A stretch of DNA of 59,914 bases from Iphinoe sp. HA4291-MV1. Lineage in GTDB: Bacteria > Cyanobacteriota > Cyanobacteriia > Cyanobacteriales > Nostocaceae. The stretch lies in NCBI GenBank assembly GCA_019359415.1, contig JAHHHH010000043.1:1-59914 (forward strand), in the 5' to 3' direction. Made by a program: the position numbers and the translations under genes. The notes beneath the pieces are model-generated. The model was not told where the DNA came from and made no database searches. It saw nothing but the letters and a program-made list of their open reading frames with translations. Position 1 is the stretch's first letter. Every line of letters begins with the position of its first letter. Shown here piece after piece: positions 1 through 9,057 of this stretch.

Positions 1-96
1 GCAGGAGAACTCATCTACAACCCTATTGCTCAAAACGCAGATGATACGGGCATTCTGGCGGATTGTATACAATCCGCCAGAATGCCCCAATGGTAA
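1..96 (+). CDS. possible 3' end of a gene entering from the left
   Basis: Frame 1 is open from the first base to a TAA at 94-96 and gives 31 residues (AGELIYNPIAQNADDTG and onward). The last half of this frame is the 40-bp palindrome at 48-87, so the natural protein may once have ended earlier. No family is recognised and there is no start in the window; this may be chance. Confidence 0.3.
   Translation, partial: AGELIYNPIAQNADDTGILADCIQSARMPQW
48..87. repeat. perfect 40-bp palindrome
   Basis: The left half GGGCATTCTGGCGGATTGTA is the exact reverse complement of the right half, with no loop. It can form a 20-bp cruciform or, in RNA, a very stable hairpin. It could end transcription from the left, but no T-run follows. 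Confidence 0.9.
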
Positions 97-142
97 GCCT
101 TCTAGAAATCTTTTCGGTCTACTGAGGGTAGAACAGAAGGAG

Positions 143-294
143 GTGTTTCTTTCATTCGTAGCGGGTGGTGCGCCGCCAGTGGGGTGCTCTCAAGAAACAC
201 GAGCTAGAATGCTTGTAAAATAAGGGTTCATCGAATTCGCGAGTGTTTCTTTCATTCATAACGGGTAGTGCGCCGCCCGTGGGACGCTCTTAAG
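143..294. repeat. pair of about 52-bp direct repeats
   Basis: 143-194 and 243-294 match at about 45 of 52 positions, exactly 100 bp apart. Both begin GTGTTTCTTTCATTC and share a GTGCGCCGCC core followed by a GCTCT-AAG end. The copies look like a dispersed intergenic repeat rather than coding sequence. Confidence 0.8.
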
Positions 295-434
295 TACTTC
301 TTCACAACAAAAAGCACCTTTGGTTAAAGATAATCCAAGGCGCTGCTGACGGTTGTCGTTGCCAACCTGTCTTGATTAGAGCAAAACGCTAGCCCAGGCA
401 ATATTTAGCAGTAGCTGAACCAAAAAGGCAGTCT

Positions 435-461
435 ATGGAGAAGCGATTGTCGCCGCTCCAT
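435..461 (-). terminator. stem-loop downstream of trxA
   Basis: ATGGAGAAGCGA (435-446) and TCGCCGCTCCAT (450-461) pair at 10 of 12 positions around a 3-nt loop, about 60 bases past the trxA stop. There is no clear T-run, so terminator function is a guess. Confidence 0.35.
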
Positions 462-523
462 TGTTTACCAATGTTTACTTTACGCTTGAGCAAGTCAAAT
501 ACTCTCTAGCAGTTTTCAGGCGG

Positions 524-853
524 TTACTTTGTAAGATATTTTTCCAAAGTGTTGGCTAGTGTAGTTTTCGGTACGGCACCGACCACCATATCCACTTTTT
601 GCCCACCCTTAAAAATCATCAACGTGGGAATGCTGCGAATGCCATACTGGCTAGCAACATTGGGATTTTCATCGGTGTTGACTTTCACTACCTTGAGTTG
701 ACCTTCGAACTGAGCGGCAATTTCATCGACAACAGGGGCAACCATCCGGCAAGGTCCGCACCATGGTGCCCAAAAGTCAACTAAAACAGGAACTTCGCTG
801 TCTAGTACTTCCTGTTTAAAGGTAGAGTCTGTAACTTGTGCGGCTGCTGACAT
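524..853 (-). CDS. trxA: thioredoxin
   Basis: This is a 109-residue single-domain thioredoxin, the usual length for the family. It reduces disulfides in cytosolic target proteins using electrons from a thioredoxin reductase. The WCGPC active site lies in the expected [14 protein letters not shown] context (residues about 28-41), and the cis-proline loop reads [12 protein letters not shown]. Sequence and length fit an m-type or related cyanobacterial thioredoxin; the exact subtype cannot be set by eye. The ATG start puts the first strand at the normal distance from the active site. It is transcribed alone, with a 380-bp spacer to the upstream gene on the same strand. Confidence 0.95.
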   Translation of the reverse strand: MSAAAQVTDSTFKQEVLDSEVPVLVDFWAPWCGPCRMVAPVVDEIAAQFEGQLKVVKVNTDENPNVASQYGIRSIPTLMIFKGGQKVDMVVGAVPKTTLANTLEKYLTK

Positions 854-985
854 GCCTAAAACCTTCGCCTATAATTATGTTCGACTTTGCTGAAAATTCT
901 ACCATAGCAAAAACCACTGCTTGACAGTAAAGCACAGACTTTTATATATAGCTTTTGAACTTATTCAATAATAATTATTAAGGAA

Positions 986-1008
986 CCGCCCGAACGGTGT
1001 CCGGGCGG
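986..1008. repeat. GC-rich stem-loop between guaB3 and trxA
   Basis: CCGCCCG (986-992) pairs with CGGGCGG (1002-1008) over a 9-nt loop. It lies in the 380-bp spacer 854-1233, which has no gene. It may stop guaB3 read-through, but no U-tract is seen. Confidence 0.4.
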
Positions 1009-1233
1009 AGTGTGGTGTGAGGAGTGAACGGAAACATGCGTCTCCGCTATTTCTATTCTAGGCGACATATAGGATTTTTCCAGTAACAGTTTAAGAGTCT
1101 GGAAAAATTTCATTAATAATTCGATATTGAGCATCGGACATGGGGGAGGGGGAAGTACTGATTGTCCATTGATTGCTGTTGGTGATAAGTTGTCATACAG
1201 TACTCATTAACCCTTAACCAGTACCTGCTCTGT

Positions 1234-2403
1234 TTATTTACCCATACCTAATTGTTGTGCTTTTTGATAGACTTTACCTTCTGTTAACAAAGAAGGAGCA
1301 ATCACAACTTCCACTTGCTGCATTTCTTTGATGTTTTTTGCCCCCAAAGTGCCCATACTCGTCTTCAAAGCTCCCAAAAGATTATGAGTCCCATCATCTA
1401 GTTGTGCTGGTCCAGTGAGGATTTGCTCTAGGGTACCAGTGGTATCTACACGAATGCGCGTGCCACGAGGCAAAATAGGACTAGGAGTTGCCATTCCCCA
1501 ATGATATCCTCGTCCTGGAGCTTCAGCTGCTTTAGCAAAGGGAGAGCCTATCATTACTCCATCTGCACCACAGGCAATGCACTTGCAGATGTCGCCACCA
1601 GTGATTAAACCACCATCAGCAATAACTGGTATATATTTACCAGTATCTTGGTAGTAGTCATCGCGTGCAGCAGCACAGTCGGCGATCGCAGTCGCTTGTG
1701 GTACACCTACACCCAGCACACCACGGGATGTACACGCTGCACCAGGACCAATTCCCACCAGTACAGCAGCTGCCCCTGCTTTCATCAAATTGAGAGTCAC
1801 TTCATAAGTGACGCAGTTTCCCAGCACTACAGGTATGGGCATTTCTTGACAAAATTTTGCCAAGTCAAGTGGTATAATAGACTCTGGTGAAAGGTGTGCA
1901 GTAGAAACCACAGTGGCTTGTATAAAAAATAAATCTGCACCAGCTTTTGCCACCACAGAACCAAATTTGCTTGCCCCTGCGGGAGTCGTACTAACGGCTG
2001 CAATGCCACCTTGTTGTTTAATTTCCCCAATCCGTTGTTCAATTAATTCCGGTTTAATCGGTTCAGCATAAAGTTCTTGCATCAAGGGAACAAATTCTTC
2101 TTTGCCAACTGAGGCAATACGGTTTAAGATTGGCTCTGGATTTGCGTAGCGAGTGTAGATTCCTTCTAAGTTCAGGACGCCCAATGCTCCTAGCTGTGAC
2201 AAAAGCACAGCCATACGGACATCAACGACACTATCCATCGCACTAGCAATAATTGGAATATCACGCTCAATATTGCCGATACGCCATTTAGTGTCCGCCA
2301 AACTTGGATCGAGTGTTCTATTACCGGGGACGAGAGCAATTTCATCTATTCCGTAGGCTCTCTTAGCTGCTTTTCCCCGCCCAATTTGAATATCCACGTT
2401 CAT
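1234..2403 (-). CDS. guaB3: GuaB3-type IMP dehydrogenase
   Basis: A 389-residue TIM-barrel protein of the IMP dehydrogenase-related family common in cyanobacteria and actinobacteria (TIGR01304 type). Unlike classical GuaB it has no CBS pair: the barrel is continuous. Visible motifs are [11 protein letters not shown] near the N-terminus, the catalytic-cysteine loop [17 protein letters not shown] (Cys takes the place of the GuaB catalytic Cys), and [31 protein letters not shown], the phosphate-binding barrel end. The likely role is NAD-dependent oxidation of IMP to XMP for guanine nucleotide synthesis; GuaB3 activity is known for the family but is inferred here. It is a single gene; the ATG at 2403 fits the family N-terminus. 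Confidence 0.88.
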   Translation of the reverse strand: MNVDIQIGRGKAAKRAYGIDEIALVPGNRTLDPSLADTKWRIGNIERDIPIIASAMDSVVDVRMAVLLSQLGALGVLNLEGIYTRYANPEPILNRIASVGKEEFVPLMQELYAEPIKPELIEQRIGEIKQQGGIAAVSTTPAGASKFGSVVAKAGADLFFIQATVVSTAHLSPESIIPLDLAKFCQEMPIPVVLGNCVTYEVTLNLMKAGAAAVLVGIGPGAACTSRGVLGVGVPQATAIADCAAARDDYYQDTGKYIPVIADGGLITGGDICKCIACGADGVMIGSPFAKAAEAPGRGYHWGMATPSPILPRGTRIRVDTTGTLEQILTGPAQLDDGTHNLLGALKTSMGTLGAKNIKEMQQVEVVIAPSLLTEGKVYQKAQQLGMGK

Positions 2404-2607
2404 GTTCCCAAATCTGTTTTAGCTAGGCTATCAAAATTATGAGAGGATTTGCAGAGGTTTTTTCATGGCGTTCTTGCCACAATTTATAAATCCTTATGTA
2501 AGCATTTGACTTTATTTCACTCTCAAAGTGAGCAGTTCAGGGGCTAGAAACGGATTAAGTTGTTACCATAATTTCATATCTCATTCAGATTAGATATTTT
2601 TGAAGCC

Positions 2608-5073
2608 TTGCTCCAATCTGAAACTTTAGAACTACTTGAATGGTCCCGTCTGTGCCAGCATTTGTCTACCTTTGCGGCAACAAAGCTGGGGACTATTGCT
2701 GCGCGCCATCTCAAAATCCCTACGGTGCAAGCCCAAAGTGAGCAGTTGTTAGCGCAAACAAAGGAAATTTACGAACTGGGAAGCCGCCTAAGTACAGGGC
2801 TTTCGTTTGATGGGATTCGAGATATTGGCGATTCTTTAGAACGCGCAGAACTGCAAGGAATTTTGGTGGGAGATGAACTGTTAGCGATCGCCACCACTCT
2901 TGCTGGCGCAAGAAATGTACGTCGTGTTATTAACAACCACCCAGATTTAACAATACTGAATGATTTAGTTGACGATTTACGGACTTATCCAGAATTAGAA
3001 CAAGAAATTCACAGATGTATAGATGAAAGGGGGCAAGTCACTGATCGTGCTAGCCAAAAACTTGGGTTAATTCGCACTTCCTTACGGCAATTACGCAACT
3101 CAATCACTCAAAAACTGCAAAATATATTACAGGTAAAAGCGAATGCAGTCCAAGAACAAATAATAACTCAAAGAGGCGATCGCTTTGTTATTCCTGTGAA
3201 AGCGCCTCAAAAAGACGCCATACCAGGTATTGTTCACGATACTTCCACCAGCGGCGCAACGTTATATGTAGAACCGAATTCTATCGTCCCACTAGGAAAC
3301 CAGTTGCGGCAGCTGATCAGAACAGAGCAAATAGAAGAAGAAGCAATCCGTCGCACCTTAACTGAGCAAGTAGCTACAGTCAATACAGATCTGGAACAGT
3401 TGTTAGCAATTGTCACTACCTTAGACTTGGCATTGGCAAAAGCGCGTTATAGTTTGTGGCTCAAAGCAAATCCCCCACGTTTCATTAACCGAGAGGAAAA
3501 TGAAAGCATTACCTTGCGACAGTTGCGTCATCCACTTTTGGAGTGGCAGCATTATCATGAGCAAGGACATTCTGTGGTTCCCGTTAATTTGCTCATTCAA
3601 CCACAAATACGGGTAGTGACAATTACTGGACCAAACACTGGGGGAAAAACTGTGACTTTGAAAACCCTAGGTTTGGCAGTATTAATGGCGAAAGTAGGCT
3701 TATTTGTGCCAGCACGTGAACCAGTGGAATTACCGTGGTTTGACAAGGTATTGGCAGATATAGGTGATGAACAGTCCCTAGAGCAAAATTTATCAACATT
3801 TTCTGGTCACATCCGCCGTATTAGTCGGATTTTGGAAGAGATAGACGAGGAGGAGACAACAGGACAAGAGAACAATGCCCATTGCCCATTGCCCATTGCC
3901 CATTGCCCATTGCCCTCCTCTTTAATCCTTCTCGACGAAGTGGGTGCAGGAACAGACCCTGTTGAAGGGAGTGCCTTGGCAATATCGCTACTACAATATT
4001 TAGCAGACCATGCTTTGTTGACGATCGCGACGACTCATTTTGGTGAACTAAAAGCGTTGAAATACCAAGATGAGCGGTTTGAAAATGCTTCTGTAGAATT
4101 TGATGAAAGTACCCTTTCACCCACTTACCGTCTACTTTGGGGAATCCCTGGACGTTCCAACGCCCTCACAATTGCCCGTCGCTTGGGGTTGAAACCAGAA
4201 GTTGTGGAAAAGGCGAAAACGCAACTGGGAGGAGCAACAGACGAAGTCAATCAGGTGATTGCTGGCTTGGAAGCGCAACGCCGCCGTCAGGAAACCAAAG
4301 CAGAACAAGCACAGGATTTGTTGCAGCAAGCTGAGCGTTTATACAAAGAAGTCTCCGAAAAAGCCACATCATTACAGGAAAGAGAAGGTGCTCTGCGTGC
4401 CTCACAAGAGGTGGCAGTGCAACAAGCGATCACTCAAGCAAAAGGAGAAATAGCTCAAGTGATTCGCCGCTTGCAGCAAGGGAAACCAACATCACAAGAT
4501 GCCCAACAAGCTACAAAAGCTTTGAATGAAATAGCTGAAAAATTTATACCAGAAAAACCTCCAAAACCAAAAGTGGGATTTCTTCCCAAAGTGGGCGATC
4601 GCATCCGTATACCCAAGATCGGACAAACTGCGGAAGTTTTAAGTGCCCCTGATAAAGATGGTGAGTTAACTGTCAGCTTTGGAATTATGAAGATGACGGT
4701 AAAGCTAGAAGACGTAGAATCTTTAGATGGTCAAAAAGCTGAACCAGTCGTTAAGGAGCCGAGGAGCCGAGGAGCCGAGGAGCGCACAAGCAGAGGAGAG
4801 TCAAAAATCATAACCTTGAGCGAAACTCCTGCAATTCGCACATCTCAAAATACAGTTGATATACGCGGACGCAGGGTGCCTGATGCAGAAATCATTTTAG
4901 ACAAAGCACTTTCACAAGCGACAGGACCAATATGGATTATTCACGGACATGGCACGGGTAAACTACGGCATGGGGTTCACGCCTTCTTGCAGCAGCACCC
5001 TAGAGTCAGCCGTTACGAAGCCGCAGAACAAGCCGATGGCGGTACTGGTGTAACAATTGCTTATGTCGAATGA
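2608..5073 (+). CDS. mutS2: endonuclease MutS2
   Basis: This 821-residue MutS2 (family usually about 780-830) comprises a MutS core/lever region, an ABC-type ATPase and a C-terminal Smr nuclease domain. Walker A GPNTGGKT is at residues 341-348, Walker B is LILLDEVGAGTD (about 441-452), and the Smr domain has VDIRGRRVPDAE and HGHGTGKLRHGV near the end. MutS2 acts on branched DNA or collided ribosomes and suppresses recombination. The start is TTG at 2608: no ATG lies between the upstream in-frame stop (2569) and the conserved QSETLELLEW N-terminus. Two repeat tracts are inserted in frame: five TGCCCAT heptamers between Walker A and B, and three GGAGCCGA octamers before the Smr domain. The frame is intact. 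Confidence 0.95.
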   Translation: MLQSETLELLEWSRLCQHLSTFAATKLGTIAARHLKIPTVQAQSEQLLAQTKEIYELGSRLSTGLSFDGIRDIGDSLERAELQGILVGDELLAIATTLAGARNVRRVINNHPDLTILNDLVDDLRTYPELEQEIHRCIDERGQVTDRASQKLGLIRTSLRQLRNSITQKLQNILQVKANAVQEQIITQRGDRFVIPVKAPQKDAIPGIVHDTSTSGATLYVEPNSIVPLGNQLRQLIRTEQIEEEAIRRTLTEQVATVNTDLEQLLAIVTTLDLALAKARYSLWLKANPPRFINREENESITLRQLRHPLLEWQHYHEQGHSVVPVNLLIQPQIRVVTITGPNTGGKTVTLKTLGLAVLMAKVGLFVPAREPVELPWFDKVLADIGDEQSLEQNLSTFSGHIRRISRILEEIDEEETTGQENNAHCPLPIAHCPLPSSLILLDEVGAGTDPVEGSALAISLLQYLADHALLTIATTHFGELKALKYQDERFENASVEFDESTLSPTYRLLWGIPGRSNALTIARRLGLKPEVVEKAKTQLGGATDEVNQVIAGLEAQRRRQETKAEQAQDLLQQAERLYKEVSEKATSLQEREGALRASQEVAVQQAITQAKGEIAQVIRRLQQGKPTSQDAQQATKALNEIAEKFIPEKPPKPKVGFLPKVGDRIRIPKIGQTAEVLSAPDKDGELTVSFGIMKMTVKLEDVESLDGQKAEPVVKEPRSRGAEERTSRGESKIITLSETPAIRTSQNTVDIRGRRVPDAEIILDKALSQATGPIWIIHGHGTGKLRHGVHAFLQQHPRVSRYEAAEQADGGTGVTIAYVE
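3876..3915 (+). repeat. in-frame TGCCCAT heptamer tract inside mutS2
   Basis: Five perfect tandem copies of TGCCCAT (3876-3910) followed by TGCCC. Together with flanking low-complexity sequence they encode AHCPLPIAHCPLPSS just before Walker B. This is the short tandemly repeated repetitive (STRR) type known from heterocystous cyanobacteria, normally intergenic. Confidence 0.9.
4755..4778 (+). repeat. in-frame GGAGCCGA octamer tract inside mutS2
   Basis: Three tandem copies of GGAGCCGA plus a partial fourth. They encode part of the EPRSRGAEERTSRG stretch in the linker before the Smr domain, a region that is variable in MutS2. Confidence 0.8.
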
Positions 5074-5102
5074 ATAGCGATTGGCTACAAGAATTGTGAC
5101 TA

Positions 5103-5171
5103 AAAAACCCGGTTTCTTCTAGTTGAGTCAACGAAATTTCGGTCTTCGGTGGTAACAGAAACCGGGTTTTT
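5103..5171 (+). terminator. 15-bp inverted repeat and terminator after mutS2
   Basis: AAAAACCCGGTTTCT (5103-5117) and AGAAACCGGGTTTTT (5157-5171) are exact reverse complements with a 39-nt loop and end in five T residues. Placed 30 bp after the mutS2 stop, it is a plausible terminator; the AAACCCGG type is a recurrent cyanobacterial intergenic repeat (see 28029). The rest of 5172-5454 shows no gene. Confidence 0.65.
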
Positions 5172-5454
5172 GAGATTAGTGAGTTGGTGTTCTAGCGATG
5201 GTCTGTGTACAGATGTTACTAAAAAATTAAAAAACGACATCTGTGTTTGGCAGATAGAGCACAATTGATTATGCTCATACTTTTTTCAAAGTAGTTTTTC
5301 GTCGTAGAGTAAAACAAAAACCTCTGCTGTTCACCAAAGTCATAGAAGCCCTAGCTCCTGGCTTCGGCTCATAGTGAATGGAAACCAATCTTAACCCTTG
5401 AGAGTCTGGTTTCAAAATGGGTAACAGCAACAGTCCCTACCAGCCTGATCACCT

Positions 5455-6060
5455 ATGCTAAAAGTTATGCACTCTGCCGCCGATTCACCCGCTCCAACTT
5501 CTCAGTGGGAGGATTTAATTAAGCTTCCGGCTCCAAGCTCTGTTCAATGGGACAATATCAAGACCCAGCTGGACTTGGTGTTGTTAGCATTAGAAACTTT
5601 GACTGGCATTGGCTCCGAAGCAATGCTACAAGCGGCAGTTAATCTGAATCTAGAGTCAAGAGTGCCAGACCGTGTAGCGCTATGGCGACTACGCCAATCA
5701 AATCCGCTACGTAAAGGTCAAGGAGGGCGAAAAAAACTAGATGTGGAGGAAGCCAGAGCGCTTGTTCTCATTACTTGTTACCTTGCCAAACAGCAACAAG
5801 AATTAATTCGCCGTGCTGTTGGTCTTTTGGAACAAATGGCAGAAAATGATCGCGAACCTCATCAGGTTGCTTTGCTTGGAGATTATATCGATGCTTTCTG
5901 CAACACTTACCAAGAGCGGATGGAGGAAGACGCAACAATCTCCACTGATGAACTTACCCACCTGGCACTAAAACTGCTTATAGATTTGCTTTTTTATAGT
6001 GGACCTGGTGGACACCGCCGTCTGTGGCTAGCACTTATCGACCGTTCAACCAAATTCTAG
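5455..6060 (+). CDS. DUF3038 domain protein
   Basis: A 201-residue protein of a cyanobacteria-restricted family (DUF3038) of unknown function. It is largely helical, soluble and without a signal peptide. Conserved-looking blocks include ETLTGIGSEAMLQAA, RVALWRLRQSNPLRKGQGGRKKLD and a C-terminal SGPGGHRRLWLALIDR. The next gene is a DUF4335 protein 66 bp downstream on the same strand, a pairing common in cyanobacteria, so the two probably form an operon and work together. The start at 5455 is the first ATG of the frame; a second ATG four codons later (MHSAADSP) is also possible. Confidence 0.85.
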   Translation: MLKVMHSAADSPAPTSQWEDLIKLPAPSSVQWDNIKTQLDLVLLALETLTGIGSEAMLQAAVNLNLESRVPDRVALWRLRQSNPLRKGQGGRKKLDVEEARALVLITCYLAKQQQELIRRAVGLLEQMAENDREPHQVALLGDYIDAFCNTYQERMEEDATISTDELTHLALKLLIDLLFYSGPGGHRRLWLALIDRSTKF

Positions 6061-6126
6061 ATTTGAGATTTGAGATTTCTTAATCAAAAATCAAAAATTC
6101 CAAATATCCTGCTCACAGTTCCTGCT

Positions 6127-7782
6127 ATGCCTGTATCAAATCCTGTGATCCGTCGGTATACACCGCCTACCTGCACACTAGAGGTCTTGGCACAGAGATC
6201 AGCTTTGTCTCAGTGGACAGGTAAATCTGTCCTAAAGGAGCTACAGTTTGAGCTTCGCTTTGATGATCCGCGATTACCAGAGGAAAAAAGAATCGCAATT
6301 AGAGGCGACAGCAACCAGCTGGAGGCTTTGTGTGCAGTAGTGACATCCTACGTCCAAGAGTTCCTCCAAATGTCTCCTGAAAGCTTTTGGGCAAATGTTT
6401 CAGGAACAGAAGACGTAGGGGTAACATCAGATGAGACTGAAGAAAAAGATTTTAATAACCTCCCTTTACAAGAAACTCAAGCGATAAACTCCTTTACCCA
6501 TATACCAGCTGTAGATATACAAATTAAACCTGGCAATCACCTGACTCATAACCTGTTTCTTGGTTCTCTGGCAAACCCAGCATCTGGTAATGTCGTTCAA
6601 CTTAGTCTGCTGCAATTATTCGACTTAGCAACAGCCTTGGATGAATATTCTGTTGATGTCATGGCGCTACCAAATCTCACATCTCGTTCTGCGACTCGTC
6701 GCATACCAGCTTGGGCACCTGTTGCAGCTGTTCTGGCAATAGCTGTGGGTTTATTCCCAGTGACTTGGCAGTATGCTAACCGTAACAAACAACAGCAGAC
6801 AGCTAAAAAACAAACTTCGGCACAACAAAAGATTGCTCTAGAAAACTCGCCTTCACAGAATCTATCCACACCGAATGCTTTACCTACATTCTCTCCCTCA
6901 AATAGTTTACTTTCACCACCATTGCCACCCTTCGGTTCTACCTTACCAGTACCCAATTCCACCAATGCTTCTCCACCAATAGGTCAAACATTGCCTAGTG
7001 TGCCTGCTACACCTCAAACATCTGCAAACTCCACGCTCCCTTCTGTGCCCCAAACATCTCCTAATCTTGGAAATGTCCCCAATACACCTTTACCATCTTT
7101 AGGAAGTACGCTGAATATACCTGGAACAACAAAAACTCCAACCTTTCCAACTTCACCACAAAACACAGGACCAAAGCAACAAATTGCTATTCCATCTAAG
7201 CCACTACAGAACAATACAGCATTAAAGCCAAATAGTGGTACTTCTTCTTCTACATCAGCTCAAAAGAATTCGACACTCAGCGCCAGCACAGATAAAACTC
7301 CCAGTGACTCATCAGTAGCCACCTTACCCAACTCCACTAGAAGTACTAGCCGTGAACCAGTTTACTCACAACCAGGCACCTCTGAACCAAGTGGTACTGA
7401 TGCATTAATTTCCAGATTGCGGGAAGCTCGTAGAAACAGGGCTAATATTTCCACAGAAGTTGCGACTACTAGTACTAATCGTAGTAGTGATACGTTGTTT
7501 GATACAGCTCAAGTGTCAGAAGCTAGAGATGTGTTGAAAAAACGCTGGCAACCGCCTTCTGGATTAAGGCAAAGAATTGAGTACAGCTTAGTGGTGGGTG
7601 TTGACGGCAAAATTGAGCGAATTTTACCTCTAGGTAAAGCTGCAAGAGATTACGTTGACCGTACGGGGATGCCTCTAATTGGTGAACCTTTTGTTTCTCC
7701 TAATAAAAATGGACAAGCTGTAAAAATTCGAGCTGTTTTTAGTCCTGATGGCAAGGTGCAGACTTTTCCAGAAACTGAATAA
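6127..7782 (+). CDS. DUF4335 domain protein with one membrane helix
   Basis: A 551-residue cyanobacterial protein of unknown function. The N-terminal DUF4335 region begins MPVSNPVIRRYTPPTCTLEV and runs to about residue 180. A single hydrophobic helix follows (about 192-214, AWAPVAAVLAIAVGLFPV), then a long Pro/Ser/Thr/Asn-rich linker of about 220 residues and a folded C-terminal piece with SLVVGVDGKIERILPLG. The layout (cytosolic domain, helix, flexible spacer, small end domain) recalls TonB-like or wall-spanning linkers, but no function is assigned. The frame is open upstream to a TTG at 6070; the ATG at 6127 is preferred because the family N-terminus starts there. It follows the DUF3038 gene as a likely operon partner. 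Confidence 0.85.
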   Translation: MPVSNPVIRRYTPPTCTLEVLAQRSALSQWTGKSVLKELQFELRFDDPRLPEEKRIAIRGDSNQLEALCAVVTSYVQEFLQMSPESFWANVSGTEDVGVTSDETEEKDFNNLPLQETQAINSFTHIPAVDIQIKPGNHLTHNLFLGSLANPASGNVVQLSLLQLFDLATALDEYSVDVMALPNLTSRSATRRIPAWAPVAAVLAIAVGLFPVTWQYANRNKQQQTAKKQTSAQQKIALENSPSQNLSTPNALPTFSPSNSLLSPPLPPFGSTLPVPNSTNASPPIGQTLPSVPATPQTSANSTLPSVPQTSPNLGNVPNTPLPSLGSTLNIPGTTKTPTFPTSPQNTGPKQQIAIPSKPLQNNTALKPNSGTSSSTSAQKNSTLSASTDKTPSDSSVATLPNSTRSTSREPVYSQPGTSEPSGTDALISRLREARRNRANISTEVATTSTNRSSDTLFDTAQVSEARDVLKKRWQPPSGLRQRIEYSLVVGVDGKIERILPLGKAARDYVDRTGMPLIGEPFVSPNKNGQAVKIRAVFSPDGKVQTFPETE

Positions 7783-7790
7783 ATGAACTA

Positions 7791-7930
7791 CCCTGCCCAT
7801 GCCATAGCATGGGCGGGGTTTCTCGCTTCTTAGTCCAAGCTTGCCGCCACCCGCCAGTAGCAGTAACGGTAGAGGTTTGGACTTCACGAGCTTCGACGCT
7901 GGTTCCCAACGCATAATTGAGGCAGACCAC
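7791..7930 (-). mobile_element. possible end fragment of an IS200/IS605-type element
   Basis: A GC-rich hairpin, CCCTGCCCATGC (7791-7802) against GCATGGGCGGGG (7807-7818), is followed by TTTCTCGC. On the minus strand the adjoining sequence reads ALGTSVEAREVQTSTV, resembling the tail of a TnpB-like protein. No transposase core is present. The hairpin may simply act as a terminator for the DUF4335 gene. Confidence 0.35.
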
Positions 7931-8013
7931 TTACTTTTTAATGTCGCTTTGTTCCAATTCGCTCATTCGCTCATTCAAAAATGATTAATCTCAACAAAGC
8001 GATAATTTCATGA

Positions 8014-9018
8014 CTATTGCTTTTTCTTTACTGCTACCAACTGTAGTTCTTGGTCTTGTATTTCTAATAGTTCTGGTATAGTGACGAAGCGATAGCCTTG
8101 CTTCTTAAGGTTACTGATGATTTGTGGTAGGGCTTGCACAGTTCTGGAACGATTCCCTCCACCATCATGCATTAATACAATTCCACCTGGTTTTGAATCT
8201 TTCATGACGTTTCTAATTAACCTTGGTACAGCAGGACGGCTGTAGTCTATGGAGTCAGCAGACCACATAATGATAGAGTAATTTCTGTTTTTAGCATAAG
8301 CAAACAAGCCATTATGCAGTATTCCACCAGGTGGTCTGAACAAAGTGGTTTTCGCACCTGTAAGTTGGTAAATTAAGTCTGTTGTACTGTCAATTTCAAA
8401 CGCTGCTGCTTGTGGATTAAAATAGTGATACCAATGATGCCAAGTATGATTGCCAATAACATGACCTTCTGCTACAATTCGCTTCCCTAATTCTGGATGG
8501 GTCTTCAGGTTCTGTCCAACAACAAAAAATGTAGCCTTTATATTGTTTTTTTTGAGGATATCCAGCACCTGTGCGGTAGACTCAACCCAAGGACCATCAT
8601 CGAAGGTCAGTGCAATAACTTTTTCCCCTTTCGTCAGTTTTGCTTTCTGGATAATTGCACCTTGAAAGCGTGATGGGACAGCATAAGAAAACCCCTTTGC
8701 TTTTGCTTCTTGCTGCCAACTTGTCAGCATCGCAGCTTTGAGTCTCTCAATGCGCTGTTGAGTTCCTACTTTGGCTGCTGTATCCTTTACATTTGTAACT
8801 TGTCTTGTCTGAGCTTCCGAAGTATTTGGATTTACAGGCATTACCAAACCAATACTTAAACTGGCACAAAAGCCAACTAGAGCAATCAATATTCCATGTG
8901 ACCAAACATACGATTTATTAGTTTCCACGTCAAAGCTCCTTGGGGTGGAATCATGAGTTATGTGTCTAACGGTGTGCTTTGGCACATTTTCTTTAGATAT
9001 TAGATACTTAGAGGTCAT
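8014..9018 (-). CDS. membrane-anchored polysaccharide deacetylase (NodB family)
   Basis: About 334 residues. A single N-terminal membrane helix (ILIALVGFCASLSIGLVM) anchors a NodB-homology domain outside the plasma membrane. All five family motifs are visible: ALTFDDGP (catalytic Asp and metal Asp), NHTWHH (metal His pair), FRPPGG, MWSADSIDY, and IVLMHDGGG (catalytic His). The enzyme should remove acetyl groups from N-acetylglucosamine polymers such as peptidoglycan or exopolysaccharide; the substrate is not known. The frame can begin 13 codons upstream at 9057, but those residues (NCAKRVRKDSG) fall in a dispersed intergenic repeat, so the ATG at 9018 is preferred. Single gene. Confidence 0.9.
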   Translation of the reverse strand: MTSKYLISKENVPKHTVRHITHDSTPRSFDVETNKSYVWSHGILIALVGFCASLSIGLVMPVNPNTSEAQTRQVTNVKDTAAKVGTQQRIERLKAAMLTSWQQEAKAKGFSYAVPSRFQGAIIQKAKLTKGEKVIALTFDDGPWVESTAQVLDILKKNNIKATFFVVGQNLKTHPELGKRIVAEGHVIGNHTWHHWYHYFNPQAAAFEIDSTTDLIYQLTGAKTTLFRPPGGILHNGLFAYAKNRNYSIIMWSADSIDYSRPAVPRLIRNVMKDSKPGGIVLMHDGGGNRSRTVQALPQIISNLKKQGYRFVTIPELLEIQDQELQLVAVKKKQ

Positions 9019-9057
9019 TGTCCCTGAGTCCTTGCGGACACGCTTCGCGCAATTCAT

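Noticed and set aside
3876-3915. CRISPR-like repeat
   Set aside because: Units are 7 bp with no spacers; a tandem STRR tract, not CRISPR.
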